Below, in pieces: positions 1 through 12,176 of a stretch of 64,000 nt of DNA. The notes below the pieces were generated by a model. It searched no databases. It was not told where the DNA came from and saw only the letters and a program-made list of their open reading frames with translations. How positions within the stretch are numbered: position 1 is the stretch's first letter; each line of letters opens with the position of its first letter. This stretch comes from Neocallimastix lanati (nom. inval.). Lineage: Eukaryota > Neocallimastigomycota > Neocallimastigomycetes > Neocallimastigales > Neocallimastigaceae. The position numbers were made by a program, and so were the translations under genes. The stretch spans positions 1,211,501 through 1,275,500 of the forward strand of contig JACVTC010000018.1 of the NCBI GenBank assembly GCA_016946835.1, given 5' to 3'.

Positions 1-2751
1 GCCTCGATTACCTTAGGATCTGCCAGTACTGATACGGTGGTGATGGCCAAATTAAGACTCTATATGTGTGAATCTAATATTTGTTTCCGTACCTATGGTT
101 ACGTTTTGATCGGATCGAATTACTACACCGTGAGTCGAAAGGGTACCATTAATTCAAAGGGGCGCAGTGAAATTGAAAGTACCTGCACGAGTACAAGTAA
201 AATAGGCTCCCTCCATAAGAATGCGAACATTTTTGTCTGTTTGAACTATACTAATGCAGCGGTACTCCCTCAACAAATTGATGCAGTTGGGGCGAAAAAT
301 TATATCATGCCCAATGTTGCCGAAAATGTGTTTACAAATCCTGAAACCACAGAAGACGACAGTTATATTATCCTACTAGCAGGAGATAATGCGGTCCTTT
401 TAAATGTCCTCTATGAACGTAAGTCTTTTTTTTTTTATTACCTATCATCTATAGAATAATAGGAAATAATTTATATGATGAAATTTCTTTTTTTATTATA
501 ATTTATGTTTTCTTTATAAAATATTTTTGTTTTCATTTTTAAATCTATTGAAGGAGGAAGAAAAAAAAATAATTGATTTTGTTTAAATTATCTTTATAAG
601 AAATTATTTTTTTTTAAACGACTAATTTTTTTATTATATTTTTTTAATATATAAAAATTTTTTTTTAATTTTATTATTTTTATTTTTATTTTTAAAATTA
701 CTTTAAATATAAATTTCAATGAAATGAAACCTTTAATAATAAAAAATATAATTTTTTTTAATATTTTTACTTCTTTTTTTTTTTTAAAAAAAAAAAATAA
801 AATAATAGGTAAAGGTAATTATTTAGTGAAAACCGATCAGGAAATTTTAACAGCCGTTGATACCCCCACTTCCTTATTTATTACCTGTGAAACCGATGCT
901 GCCAATGAATATACCTGTACTAAATTAACCACGATCACCAATGGTTATTATATTCATGGAATAGTAGGAACGAATTTAATTAGTTGTACCGATAATTCCT
1001 GTCAATTAAAAGCCTCCTCTGCTGGTTACTATGGTGGTGCCCTGAACAATTTAATCAAGTGTGGTGCCAGTTGTGGTGATCCCCCAACTCCTGCCATTGG
1101 TTACTATGTAAATAAAGATGCAGGTGAGACCGAACATCCTTACATAGAGTGCTCCACCGAAACCCATTGTGAGCTCATAGAAACTCCTGGGGAAGCCACA
1201 GGGACCTGTGCTATCGGTCATCTCATTACGCATGGCGGAAAGGCAAAACTTTGTTTGGATGGCAACCCTGATCACAGTCAAGGATTCACCGATAGCAGTG
1301 AAAAGAACTTTTTATTGAGTTATCATGCCAGTAGTCTTTTCGTAAGCAAGATTCCTAACGGGTTCGCCGGTGTGATCAAAATTACTACAACGGAAATGTT
1401 CATCGATGAAACAGTGGATGACAATCGTTGTGTCAGCACCACCACCTTACAGGTCACCGATAAGGATGGAGAAACGGATTGTACCTCTGGTACTACTGCG
1501 TACGAACATTGTTCGAACGGTATCTGTTCCTCCTCCCCAACCGCCCCATCCTGTGTTCCAAAAACTGGAGATTTCTGTAAGTATTTTTATTTAATAACGA
1601 TCAAAAAAAAATTATAGAGAATTTAAAATAAAAAAAAAAATTTTTTTTTTTTTTTGAAAGAAATATATAAAATAAAATATTCCATTGAAATCATATATAA
1701 ATTATTACTATTTAAAAAAAAATATGGAATGGAAATTAAGAATAAAGAAAGTCAAAAATAAAAAATTTTTATTTCGATAATAGGGATTGAAAGCAATATC
1801 AAATGATATTATAGAAATATTTTTTTTTATAATAAATAAAGTTAGAATGATTCTCTATAAATTTAGGGAATAAAACATTTTTAGAAATAGTAAACTCTAT
1901 AATTTCTATTGATAGAGAGATTTAAATTAAATTTTTTTTAAATCAAAGTAACAAAAAAATAAATAAATTGATAATACTATTTATGAATTTATGAGATTAT
2001 ATTAATGAAATAGGGATTGTTAATTATTGTTCAACGATAATTTTTTTTTTTTTTAAATTAATTTAGAAATACTAAAATAAAATTTTTTTTTTTTTTTTTT
2101 ACATTTACATTAATTTTTTAAAATAAAAAACATATATTAGGTACTGAAAACACCGATTATATTTGTACTGATGAGGAAGGTACCACGCTGAGTACAGCTA
2201 CCCCTTACACTGGTTTCCTCTATCAATGTGTTAAAGCCAATGAACCCTGTCAACCCTACACGAACGTTGGTTTCCTTATCTCCAATGAAAAACTCTACTC
2301 CTGTTGGAACGATGCCAACTCCGGTCCTCCATCCATTAAATGTAAACAGAGCGACCTACCGACGACCAATTGTTCCTCTACGTCCGTCGGCACCATTGTC
2401 AAGGACGCCTCAGATCCAGCAAAATTTGCTCTTTGCTTAGATTATAATGGCACAACCCCGGTAGCGATTACCTTAACTAAAACTGCCCATGTCATGTTGA
2501 AATATACCACAGCAAATGGCAATACCTTCGGTCTCTCCAATACGCAATACGCCTTAGTCAAGGTAGACGAAACGACGGTCACCCTCAATAACGAATATGA
2601 GGATGACTATGGCTACATGTACATCTATGCCAAAAAGGCGGATTATTCCATATTGGAAAAGGGAACGACTTGTCTAACTAAGGTTGAAGGAGTCTATCCT
2701 CTCTTGGAATTTGATTGTGAGAAGGGTATTTGTCAGGAGACATCCAGTTAA
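1..2751 (+). CDS. Scaffoldin-like cysteine-rich repeat protein, 3' part of gene (three exons seen)
   Basis: Probable secreted cellulosome scaffoldin or close relative. The reading frame is open from base 1, so the start lies upstream. Exons are 1-418, 809-1576 and 2141-2751 (stop TAA 2749-2751), which join in frame to 598 residues. Both introns begin GTAAGT, end AG and are phase 1. Exon 2 carries short modules of the type GYYIHG...LISCTDNSC, GYYGGAL...LIKCGASC and GYYVNK...YIECSTETHC. Between them lie longer modules starting C....G.LI and returning to L-C after about 15 residues (for example CAIGHLITHGGKAKLC). The protein ends CEKGICQETSS with no hydrophobic anchor, Ser/Thr stalk or dockerin, unlike the neighbour at 15458. 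By eye the exons use far more C-ending codons (ACC, GTC, ATC) than that neighbour. The family resemblance is clear; cohesin activity is inferred from known ScaA proteins. A non-scaffolding surface protein with the same modules is the main alternative. Confidence 0.8.
419..808 (+). other. Intron, phase 1, in the first scaffoldin-like gene
   Basis: 390 nt, donor GTAAGT at 419, acceptor AATAATAG ending at 808. It splits an Arg codon (C|GT). The interior is strongly AT-rich with T runs, unlike the flanking exons, and joining the exons keeps the Cys-module spacing. Confidence 0.8.
1577..2140 (+). other. Intron, phase 1, in the first scaffoldin-like gene
   Basis: 564 nt, donor GTAAGT at 1577, acceptor CATATATTAG ending at 2140. 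It splits a Cys codon (T|GT), which restores the module cysteine after ..KTGDF. The interior is A/T-rich with several homopolymer runs. Confidence 0.8.
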
Positions 2752-4319
2752 TCCTATTTCTATTTGAAGGTACCTATTAATAGTCAATATAATATTCTTA
2801 TAGATCTATTCTCTAGTTATTAAGTTATAATTTATAATTTTTTCATCAAAATGATGACAGTTATTTTTTTTTATTTTAGAATTTTTTTACTTTTTAAATA
2901 TATATTATAGAGATAAAGATTAACTTATTTTAAAATTTTTAAATATTTTTTTTATAATTATTTATATTCCTTTTAGTATCCTAAAGATCTGAAAACATAA
3001 AAAAATATATATTATTCATCATCATTTCCTCCTTTTATTAAATTATATTAAATTATTTATTATTATTATTTATTTTTGTAAATATCAATAAATCTTTAAA
3101 ATAAAAAAATAAAAAAAAAAGAAAAGAAAAAAAAATATTAATGTAACTATAATGGATTATAAAAAATTTATAAAAATATTATTATTAAAGTTAATGAAAT
3201 CATTATAAAAAAAAAAAAAAAAAAAAGCAATAGCAATTATTTATTAATATAGTAAATTTTGAATATTATAATTACTAAGATAAAAAAAAATTTAAAATAA
3301 TGTAAAGTTTATAGGAATAAACCTTTTTTTCATCATTGAATATTAAGTATATTTATCTAATGATAAGCGCAATGTATTTATTTTATTTAATGTAAATAAA
3401 TAAATAAAAAATCTATATATATATAAAAATTTTATAATTCTAATAAGTGATATTATTAAAATTATATAATTTTACCAATACAGAATTAAATAAAAATAAA
3501 AATAAAAAAAAAATTATTTATTTATCATAATCATATAAAAATAAAATTAAATAAAATATATTTATTAAAACAATTAATAAAAAGCCAATGAAATTATATT
3601 CTAATTCTTCTTTGTAGTCATAAAAATATTTTGAATAGTATAAAAAATATATTTATTGGAGTGAAAAAAAATATAGTCATAATGAATTAATAGTAATTAA
3701 TTAATTATATGCATATTTATATGTGTCATATAAATATATAAATAAATGTTTTTAATATTTTACTAAAAATAAAATATGAACTTTTAATATTTTATGGTCG
3801 TTAAAACTAAAATAATATTAAATTAAAGAGAAAAAAATTTTTTTTTCTTTTTATACTAAAAAATAAAATTTTATTTTTATAAATAATTCTTTTTTTTTTT
3901 ACCAAAACTATTTATTTATTATTTATTAAGATATAATAAAATTACTGAAAAAAGAATATTTAAAATTTTCTGATTTATAATTCAAATAAGATTTCTTTTT
4001 TTTTTTTTTTTTTTTATTTATAATAATGAAATTATAATAATTAATGTTATTTAGTATTTAATTAAAGAAGGAAAGAACTATTATTTAATAATTTTATTAT
4101 AATGTAAATCTTTTATATAAAAATAAAAATTGATGTCCATATTTTATTATATAAAAGAGAGTAATTAAAAGATTCCTGCTATATTTATTTATAAAAAAAT
4201 ATTATTTTGGCAATTAGAAGTTAAAATAATAATAATGAATTAAAATAATTAAGAAATTACTTATTAAAAATTTTTTAATAAACAAATAAAATATATATAA
4301 AATATATAAAATATTTATA
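2752..4319. other. Gene-free AT-rich spacer
   Basis: No coding-like stretch, RNA gene or element end was found. It holds homopolymer A and T runs (for example a 17-T run near 4000) and several AATAAA hexamers beyond the first scaffoldin-like gene that could serve polyadenylation. Confidence 0.6.
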
Positions 4320-4597
4320 TTTAATAATATTTATTATTTATTTATTACTTATATTTATATCTATTAATATTTATATTTGTTTATTTATTTTTATTATTTA
4401 TTTAATTATATTTTTATTTATTTAATTATATTTATATTTATTTATTTATATTTATTATTTATTTTCTATTATTTATTTATTATTTATTATTTATTAATAT
4501 TTTATTATTATTTATTATTTTATATTAATATATACAATTATAATTATTTATTATTTATTATTTATTAGTTAATATTCTTTTAACTATTTATTATTTA
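4320..4597. repeat. TTTATT/TATTTATA simple-repeat array, left part
   Basis: Degenerate T/A array built on TTTATT, TATTTA and TTATTA units. The same style of sequence resumes at 5013-5308 and 8363-9237, so one array appears to have been split by LTR-element insertions. Confidence 0.8.
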
Positions 4598-5012
4598 TGT
4601 TAAGAGTCAATAATTTGGGTTTTATAATTATGTCATCTTTATTAATATATTATATGATAAAGCTGCGAATATTTAATAAATTTACATGTTTTATATTAAT
4701 TTATTGTGGCTTATACATTATATATACTACAATACATTTCAATACATTTGCTATTGACCAGCAATGAATGTAGGTTCAAATCGAATCGTACTACTACTAC
4801 CCAGAGCGTCAATGCTGAAGAAACAGTATGACAGGTCAGCAGGGCTAATGCAACCAATGAAGATCATAATTTCCTATCTTAAAATTATGAAGTCAAAAAT
4901 TAATCATTATACTACAGTATAATAATGCCCTTCTGAAGTTTGCTGCCGTTAAAAAAAAAAAAATTTCAATACATTAAACGTATATTTCACATTTATTTCA
5001 CATATTCTAACA
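4598..5012 (-). mobile_element. Solo LTR of a Copia-type element, interrupted by a SINE
   Basis: On the minus strand it begins TGTTAGAATATGTG (5012 downwards) and ends GACTCTTAACA (at 4598), so it has TG...CA ends. It matches the LTR at 8132-8357 over most of its length, including the segment around ATATAAGCCACAA and the GACTCTTAA end. It is flanked by ATTTA on both sides (4593-4597 and 5013-5017), consistent with a 5-bp target duplication, although the surroundings are low complexity. Without the 4749-4963 insertion and one copy of its 12-bp duplication the LTR is about 190 bp. Confidence 0.75.
4749..4963 (+). mobile_element. SINE-like retroposon, poly(A)-tailed, inside the solo LTR
   Basis: This 215-bp GC-richer block ends in 13 A and is flanked by the exact 12-bp direct repeat TTTCAATACATT at 4737-4748 and 4964-4975. 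LTR sequence on the two sides joins up once the block and one repeat copy are removed. Near its 5' end is AGGTTCAAATCGA, which resembles a Pol III B box (GGTTCRANNCC). No clear A box is seen, so the head may be truncated. A short hairpin, TTATAC(TACA)GTATAA, lies close to the 3' end. These are the marks of LINE-driven retroposition. The family is not recognised. Confidence 0.7.
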
Positions 5013-5053
5013 ATTTATTTATTTATATTTATATTTAGTTATATCTCTAATTA

Positions 5054-5084
<31 letters not shown>

Positions 5085-5157
5085 ATTTATATTTACTTAT
5101 TTCTATTTCTATTTATTAATACTTATATTTATATTTATTTATTTATATTTATTATTT
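5013..5157. repeat. TTTATT/TATTTATA array, middle part
   Basis: Continuation of the T/A simple array between the solo LTR and the short retroposon at 5158. It resumes at 5249-5308. Confidence 0.75.
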
Positions 5158-5217
5158 TGGTATGGCAGTTAATCATACACCCATATTACTATATGGGGAA
5201 GACCAAAGTCTTCAGTC

Positions 5218-5248
<31 letters not shown>
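5158..5248 (+). mobile_element. Very short poly(A) retroposon with a 28-A tail
   Basis: About 63 bp of non-repetitive sequence followed by an uninterrupted run of 28 A. It is flanked by the exact 12-bp repeat TATTTATTATTT at 5146-5157 and 5249-5260, though this lies in low-complexity DNA. Two perfect hairpins sit next to each other just before the tail: CCCATAT(TACT)ATATGGG and GAAGAC(CAAA)GTCTTC. It is probably a 5'-truncated copy of a LINE or SINE 3' end. The clean tail suggests a young insertion. It shows no sequence similarity by eye to the SINE at 4749. Confidence 0.6.
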
Positions 5249-5251
<3 letters not shown>

Positions 5252-5313
5252 TTATTATTTAATTATACTTATATTTATTATTTATTTATTTATTTATATT
5301 TATATTTAGTTAT

Positions 5314-5386
5314 TGTTAGAATATGTAAAATAGGAGAAAATAGGAGTTAAATTTATTTAACTCCTATTTTCTCTTGACTCTTAAAA
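5314..5386 (+). repeat. 5' LTR copy of the Copia-type fossil
   Basis: Shares the TGTTAGAATATGTRAAATAG start and the CTTGACTCTTAAAA end with the 3' copy at 8132-8357 but is shorter. Confidence 0.65.
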
Positions 5387-8131
5387 GATTAAGAGTCTCA
5401 TGGACACTACTCATGAAAACCAAATAGCGTTATTTACTATTTTGAAAATTGAGCTACCTAGCAAAATTTAAAACATTGCCGGACAATACATAATACTATA
5501 GGAAAAATCTACTGAAATCTTAATCTTTGATAAATAAAATTTTGAAATCTAAATCTTGAAATGGCAAAATTGAAATTTCAAAATTGAAATGTTAAATTCA
5601 TTGCGAATGCGAATGAGAAATTAAAATATTCTAAATCTTCATAAATAATTAATATAGGAAATGTAAAATCTATATGATGAATTGAAACTCAGACAATATT
5701 ATTCAAATAAAATGAATTGAAATTAAAATTTTAAAATTTTAAATTTAAAAATATAAACAAATTATTATATCTAAAATTATTTTACTCAAATAATTAAATT
5801 TAATCAACTAAGAAAATAAGAAAGTTATTGAATTTAAGAAATTTAAATTCAAAGAACACAATATGAATATTTTGTGAAAATAAACAAACTATGCAGAATT
5901 TTAAAATAAACAAAATATTTAAGGTAAATATCAAAATTATGATTTTTTTAGAAATAACTACCATAATTTTGTTCAACATTGTTTAAATTTAGTAGGTCAC
6001 AAAGATACTAGTAAATTTATAACATTTAAGACTGATCCTTGAATTATTATGCAAAAAAGGATAGAAAATATGACAGAAGATTATGTTATTAATTTAATTA
6101 AATCTTTAGAACATAAAACATGTGATCCAAATGTTAGTAGCATTTCCGAATTTAATAATATAACGAATTATACCAACGAATATAAAGATGATATTGAAGA
6201 TTGCAAGACTTTAATAGATGATTCAGCATTTGATAATAGTACTACTTCTGATAATAATCTTAATTCCTATGGATCCGAAAATTTCAAATATTTAAATTTC
6301 TTAAACATATTCATTATGCTAGTATCAGTAATGATATGTCAATTGAATATTGAGTATTAGAATCTTTCTTTATTGTAAATTTCATATTATTAATATTAAA
6401 AATATTGAGTTACTCATTATGTCTATTTTTTAATACTATTTAAAATTATCTTACATTTCAACATGTACACGAATATAACAATTCTAATATAAGATAAAGG
6501 GAATCAACACAAATGTAATAAAATTCTTAAAATATAGAAATTTTTAATTCATTAAAGAAGAAAATACATTAAAGCATATAATAGAAAATATATCTTTATC
6601 ACATAGAGTCTTTTATCGAATATCTTGCAATAATATTAACTATTCATTAAAATAACTTTTATATACTATTATATATATCCTGTTCATAAACATATCATAA
6701 ATACAATATTGATATCTTAATAAAGAAAACTTTAGGCTTTTAATAAACTATTCTATACACAAAAAATCTAAACTAAAAGAATATTCTACCCTATAAATAT
6801 ATCTAATATAATTTTTAATTATATGTTATTTTTACTTATGCAATTACATATTAAAAAATGGTTATTTGCTCATCCACAAAGCATATTATTTAATGTATAG
6901 TTAATTTAATACATATTTATACATATCAAAAGCATATTTATATAAATTAACAACAATAATGGAGGAGTCTATATGTCAGAGATCACATTTAATATATTTT
7001 ATATTAATATAATATCCTAAATATTTATGGGAAATATAATAGAATGGTAATACCTAGCGTAAAATGGGTGCATTCTAAAAATAATTGTATTATTTAACCT
7101 ACCGTGAAATGGGTTTAAATAATAATTAATTTATTACTAATTTAATTAAAACCTTCATAATGAAAGGTATAATATAATAAATATAACCATGAGTTATATA
7201 CAAACAGATGAGATTTATCTATCTACAAGCTATACTTATTGATTGCAAAGTATTCATGAAGGTATAATTATTAAACTTATATCATTAATATTTTAATGAT
7301 GAGAAAATTCAAATATATAAAATTCTTTTAAAAATTCGGATTTTAGGGGGAATGGTGAACGTAAAATATTAATGAAAGCTAAAATGAAAGTTAACTAATT
7401 TGAATAAAAATTAACTCAATAAGAGAAATTTAACAAAAATTAGCCTACAAAGAGAAATAAACTAAAACTATGAACCTTAACAAAATATTACATAATTTAC
7501 ATTATTTACTAAAGGTCTAAATGGATAGAATAATATAATTTACTATAAATGTAATCAATTTAATAATACCCAAGATTAAAATTTATCAAGTACACCAATA
7601 TACAATTAACAAATATAATTAACAATTTATTCTAATAGTTATCACAAAAACTACAAAGCGATAATATATGAAAGTTAGCGCTAATTTATAAAGCGGATTA
7701 TAATTATAAGTGTTGTAAAACCCAATATATAAGAGGTATTCACACAAATTTAGATCGTATAATATCACACTTCAAGAGAAAGGTTTCCATCATACAAAAT
7801 GGTATATATTAACCATACAATAATATAAGAGATGTCATAGATACATCCAATATCAATGGTGTAATAATAATATTAAAAACTTAGTTTAGGGGGGAATTTA
7901 TTAGATTACATATTTATTTAGAATTATTTTAACAAAAAAATTCATATTGAGTTAGAAATTAATATAAAGTGAAAATATTTTATTCATGTAAAACTAAATG
8001 TTAGTTTAGAATAGAAATAGTTAGTCGTTAATTGAAATCAAGTTAATATTATAAAATAGGATAATTTTATATACACATATTCACCAGTAAACCAAATTTT
8101 TTATATCAAGAAAATTAGGTTTAAGAGGGAA

Positions 8132-8357
8132 TGTTAGAATATGTGAAATAGGAGTTAAATATAATTCAAATGAATTGAAACATATTGTGATAAATTTAAT
8201 ATATAAGCCACAATGTAAAAGTATAAAAGCATGTAATTTGTAATAGAATTAAACATTAGTTATTAGTTACTCTAGTAACTCACAAAGTAACTCTTTATCA
8301 TAAAATATATTAATAAAGTTGACATAATTATAAAACCTAAATTCTTGACTCTTAAAA
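8132..8357 (+). repeat. 3' LTR copy of the Copia-type fossil
   Basis: 226 bp, preceded by a purine tract ending AAGAGGGAA. It begins TGTTAGAATATGTG and ends GACTCTTAAAA. It contains AATAAA-like A/T motifs, and the solo LTR at 4598-5012 is its close relative in inverted orientation. Confidence 0.7.
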
Positions 8358-8362
8358 GTTAT

Positions 8363-9237
8363 TAATATCTAAATTTATTTATTAATATTTAATTTATTTC
8401 CATTTATATATATTTATATTTATTTATTTATATTTATTAATATTTATTATTAATATTTATATTTACATTTATTTATTTATATTTATATTTATTACTTACT
8501 TAATTATATTTATATTTATTATTTATTTATTTATTTATATTTATAGTTATTTATTTATCATTATTATTATAATTTATTATTATTATTTATTATTATTATT
8601 ATTATTATTATTTATTATTTGTTAATACTATTTTTTATTATTTATTATTTATTAATTATTATTTATTAATTATTATTTATTAATTTATATTTATATTTAT
8701 TTATTTATATTTATTAATATTTATTATTATTATTTATTATTTATTTATATTTTTATTTATATTTATTTATTTATATATTTATATTTTTATATTTATTTAT
8801 AGTTATTTATTTATATATTTATATTTTTATATTTATTTATATTTATTTATTTATTATTTATTTATTTCTATTTATTATTTATTTATTTATATTTTATTAT
8901 TATAATTATTATTATTTTTTATTATTATTATTAATTATTAATTATTATTTATTTATTTATTTATTATTTACTATTTATTTATATTTATTATTTACTATTT
9001 ATTTATATTTATTAATACTTTTTAATATTTATTTATTATATTTATATTTATATTTATTTATTTATATTTATATTATTATTTATTTAAATTTATATTTATT
9101 AATTAATTAATAATCTTTTTACTATTTATTATTTAATATTTATTATTTATTTATTTATTTATTTATTTATTATTTATTATTTATTATTTATTATTTATTA
9201 TTTATTATTTATTACCCAATTGTTATTATTTATTATT
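8363..9237. repeat. TTTATT/TATTTATA simple-repeat array, right part
   Basis: About 0.9 kb of TTTATT, TATTTATA, TTATTA and ATTATT units, the continuation of the array seen at 4320-4597 and 5013-5308. It is non-coding. Confidence 0.85.
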
Positions 9238-10865
9238 TGTATTCATTTCCTTAATAATTGATAAGAATGAAAAATAGTTTTAAAAAAATTTTATTATTTA
9301 TCAATAACACAATTTAATTTATTTTAATTAAATTTATTTTAATTCAAACTGGAAAAAATAGTTTAGTATAGTTTGCTTTTACCTTTAAAGACAAAATAAA
9401 CCTGTAAACTTTAAAGAATTATACTTTTTTTCTCTTTAATTTTGCCTTTTAATGAATGAAATACTGAAATATATTTATTTTCTAGTGAACTCTTTTCTGA
9501 ATTTATTTATACAATTTATTTTTGAAAATTACTTTTTCTTTTCACATTACCATTTTAAATATTATTATGTTCTAAATTGGACAGATAATATTTATTTTTT
9601 TTTTATTAATTTAATGCTTTTTTTTATTAAATAAAAACAATCATATAATAAATAGAAGATTATATAAGTTAAGATAAAAATTCTTAATAATTACTGTTAT
9701 AATAGAGTAAGAAAAAAGGAATAATAAGGTTTTATTATAAAGATTATATATATAAAAAAATAATATAGAAAATGACAGGATAAAGATATGATGCCATAGC
9801 AATGAATTGAGTATTGAAGAGAAAGGAATAAAGATGGAACTTACAAACAAGAATAATGTTGGATCTTTTTTATTAGATGAAATTTTATTTAAATAAATGA
9901 TTTAGTAGTAATAAAATAATTTTAACTCTTTAAAAAAGAAAAAGATATTGATATCTGTTAATTAAACATAAATTAATAAACATTTGTTATTATAAAAAAA
10001 AATATTAATAACTAAGAGAATTTATCAATAAATAAATATCTCTATATTTAGGACTAATATGTTTAATTTTTGTCTCTTTTAAATATATATAGATTAAGAG
10101 TTTTTTTTTCTAGAAATAAAGTTAAAACTTTCTTTTATATATTTCAGAATAATATAGAGTATAATTTATTAGTAATTCTAATAATAAAAATAAGTAAAAT
10201 ATTAATTTAATCCTTTGTAAGTTTTGAAAATGAAATTAAAATAGTAATTATTAAATGATTAATAATATAATATACATTTCTTAATTAATAATATAAAAGA
10301 TAAATTTTTTTTTTTTTAGTTATGGTAGTATTAATAAAATAAAAAATTTTTTTTTGAATATAAAGCACTAGTTATTATTTGAAATGTTATACTTAAAATA
10401 ATAAATATGTAACTTTTAATATAATCCCACATAAATATTAATAATCATTCTTCGTATTACGAATCCTTGGAAATTAAATACCATGAAAGTATTTATATTA
10501 TTTTGAGTATGGACATTTCCTTTTTCTACCTTAATTAATATTATATTTCATGTTATATTTTATTAGATATTTTTAAATTGAAATGATTTCCATTCATAAC
10601 AGAATGTTTAATTTACTTAAAATTTTCATTTTATTTTAAAATATTATGTTAATTAATATTATTTTATTAAATAATAATATAAACAATAGGAAGTTTCTTT
10701 CTATTTCATTATATTTAAGGGTTATTTTATTATTACTTATTAATAATAATTAAAATAGTTATATCAATAACTATTATTGATATATATTTCTTCAGTAAAA
10801 AAAAATTATAATTAATATTATTATATATTATATAAAATAAAATTATATATAATAATAAATAAATA
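9238..10865. other. Gene-free AT-rich spacer
   Basis: No coding-like or structured feature is supported. The short open frames here are made of F/I/L/Y/N codons typical of random A/T sequence. Confidence 0.6.
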
Positions 10866-11061
10866 TTAAATAAATAATATATAATAAATAATAATAAATA
10901 ATAAATAATAAATAATAAATAATAAATAATAAATAATAAATAATAAATAATAAATAATAAATAATAAATAATAAATAATAAATAATAAATAATAAATAAT
11001 AAATAGTAAATAATAAATAATAAATAGTAAATAATAAATAATAAATAATAAATAATAAATA
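10866..11061. repeat. (AATAAT/AAATAAT)n microsatellite
   Basis: A nearly pure ATAAATA/AATAAT array of about 190 bp with a few AAATAGT variants. It is the same motif as the much longer array at 49990-50757. Confidence 0.9.
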
Positions 11062-12075
11062 TTATTATTTAAAAAATTTATTCCTAAATATTTATTATTC
11101 CGTATTTTATAAATAAATTTCGTAATTGTTAATATTAATGATATCATAATTATTATTATTAAGAAATTATATCAAAAAGAAAAAAAATTATATAATATAT
11201 ATTAGATAATAAATAAATAATAAATATTATACAAACAAATATTAATTATTAAATAGGTCAAACATCAAATTATGAATCAATAAATTATAAATTCTAAATA
11301 TATCTAATTCTTATAACTTGTTATTATAATTCTTTATTTATAGTTTATTATTTGTTATATATTATTTTATTTATTATTTATTTTTTATTATTTATTATAT
11401 ATTTTTTCATTGTCAATTATTCATTAATAATTTATTATTTATTTTTACTGATATTATTCTTTATTATTCAATATGTATAATTTATTTTTTATTATTCATT
11501 TTATTAATTAATGACTTTGATTTATATTTTATATTCATTTTAATTATTTAATTTTCATTATTCACAAGATATTGTTGGAGCGTTAACTCAAGTATTCTGG
11601 ATAAAATATTAAGGACTTACTTTGTTAACTATCCGGTGAGATTCGTTGAATATGTCATTTTTTTCTGAATTTATTTATATACTTTATTTTGAATATTACT
11701 TTTTATTTCATATTACTATTTTAAATGTTTTTAAGTTCTAATTATACAAATAATATTTATTTTATTAATTGAATGTTTTTTTTATAAAAAAAAAAAAAAA
11801 AAAGATTATTCAATTAATAATTAAATAAATAAATAAAGTTCACAATAATTGTAAAAAAAAATCTTATTATATAAATATATAATTTAAATATTAAACTATA
11901 TAAATATATTATATAATTATTTATATTTTATTAAAGTATTGCTCTATTTGTTATAATTATGATTATTATTTAATTTTTGATATGATATAAATACAATTGA
12001 ATTGATTTAGAGTCATCATTATTAATAATAGCAATTATAAAGGAAAAAAAAACAAAGTTTAAAAAGATTTTTTTT
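11062..12075. other. Gene-free AT-rich spacer
   Basis: A/T-rich with A and T runs. One short less AT-biased patch around 11570-11650 has no recognisable product or RNA. Confidence 0.55.
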
Positions 12076-12082
12076 TGTTTAT

Positions 12083-12176
12083 CTTTCATTCTTTCATTCT
12101 TTTTATTCGTTTATCTTTCATTCTTTCATTCTTTTCTTTTTGTTTATCTTCCATTCTTTCATTCTTTTCTTTTCTT
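12083..12176. repeat. Pyrimidine tandem repeat based on CTTTCATT
   Basis: Roughly 2.5 copies of a unit of about 43 bp made of GTTTATCTTTCATTCTTTCA plus a CTTTTCTTTT spacer. Almost purely pyrimidine on the plus strand. Confidence 0.75.

Larger units (their letters stand above)
5314..8357 (+). mobile_element. Copia-type LTR retrotransposon fossil
   Basis: It starts TGTTAGAATATG at 5314 and ends GACTCTTAAAA at 8357, and is bounded by GTTAT on both sides (5309-5313 and 8358-8362), a 5-bp target duplication. LTR sequence is present at both ends (5314-5386 and 8132-8357), the copies being unequal. A purine-rich tract (about 8121-8131) sits directly before the 3' LTR, as expected for plus-strand priming. 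The interior is A/T-rich and heavily decayed, with many breaks. The longest surviving open stretch, 6049-6360 (103 codons), is Asn/Asp-rich and could be a gag remnant. The Copia assignment rests on the LTR start shared with the element at 37740-40200. It is old relative to the retroposon at 5158. Confidence 0.75.

Noticed and set aside
4377-4568. 63-codon plus-strand frame of Tyr/Leu/Ile/Phe
   Set aside because: Translation of the TTTATT array.
9452-9850. Short plus- and minus-strand frames rich in Phe, Ile and Tyr
   Set aside because: Random A/T open frames with no start context, domain or composition that suggests a gene.
10866-11147. 93-codon minus-strand frame with YYLLFI repeats
   Set aside because: Translation of the AATAAT microsatellite.
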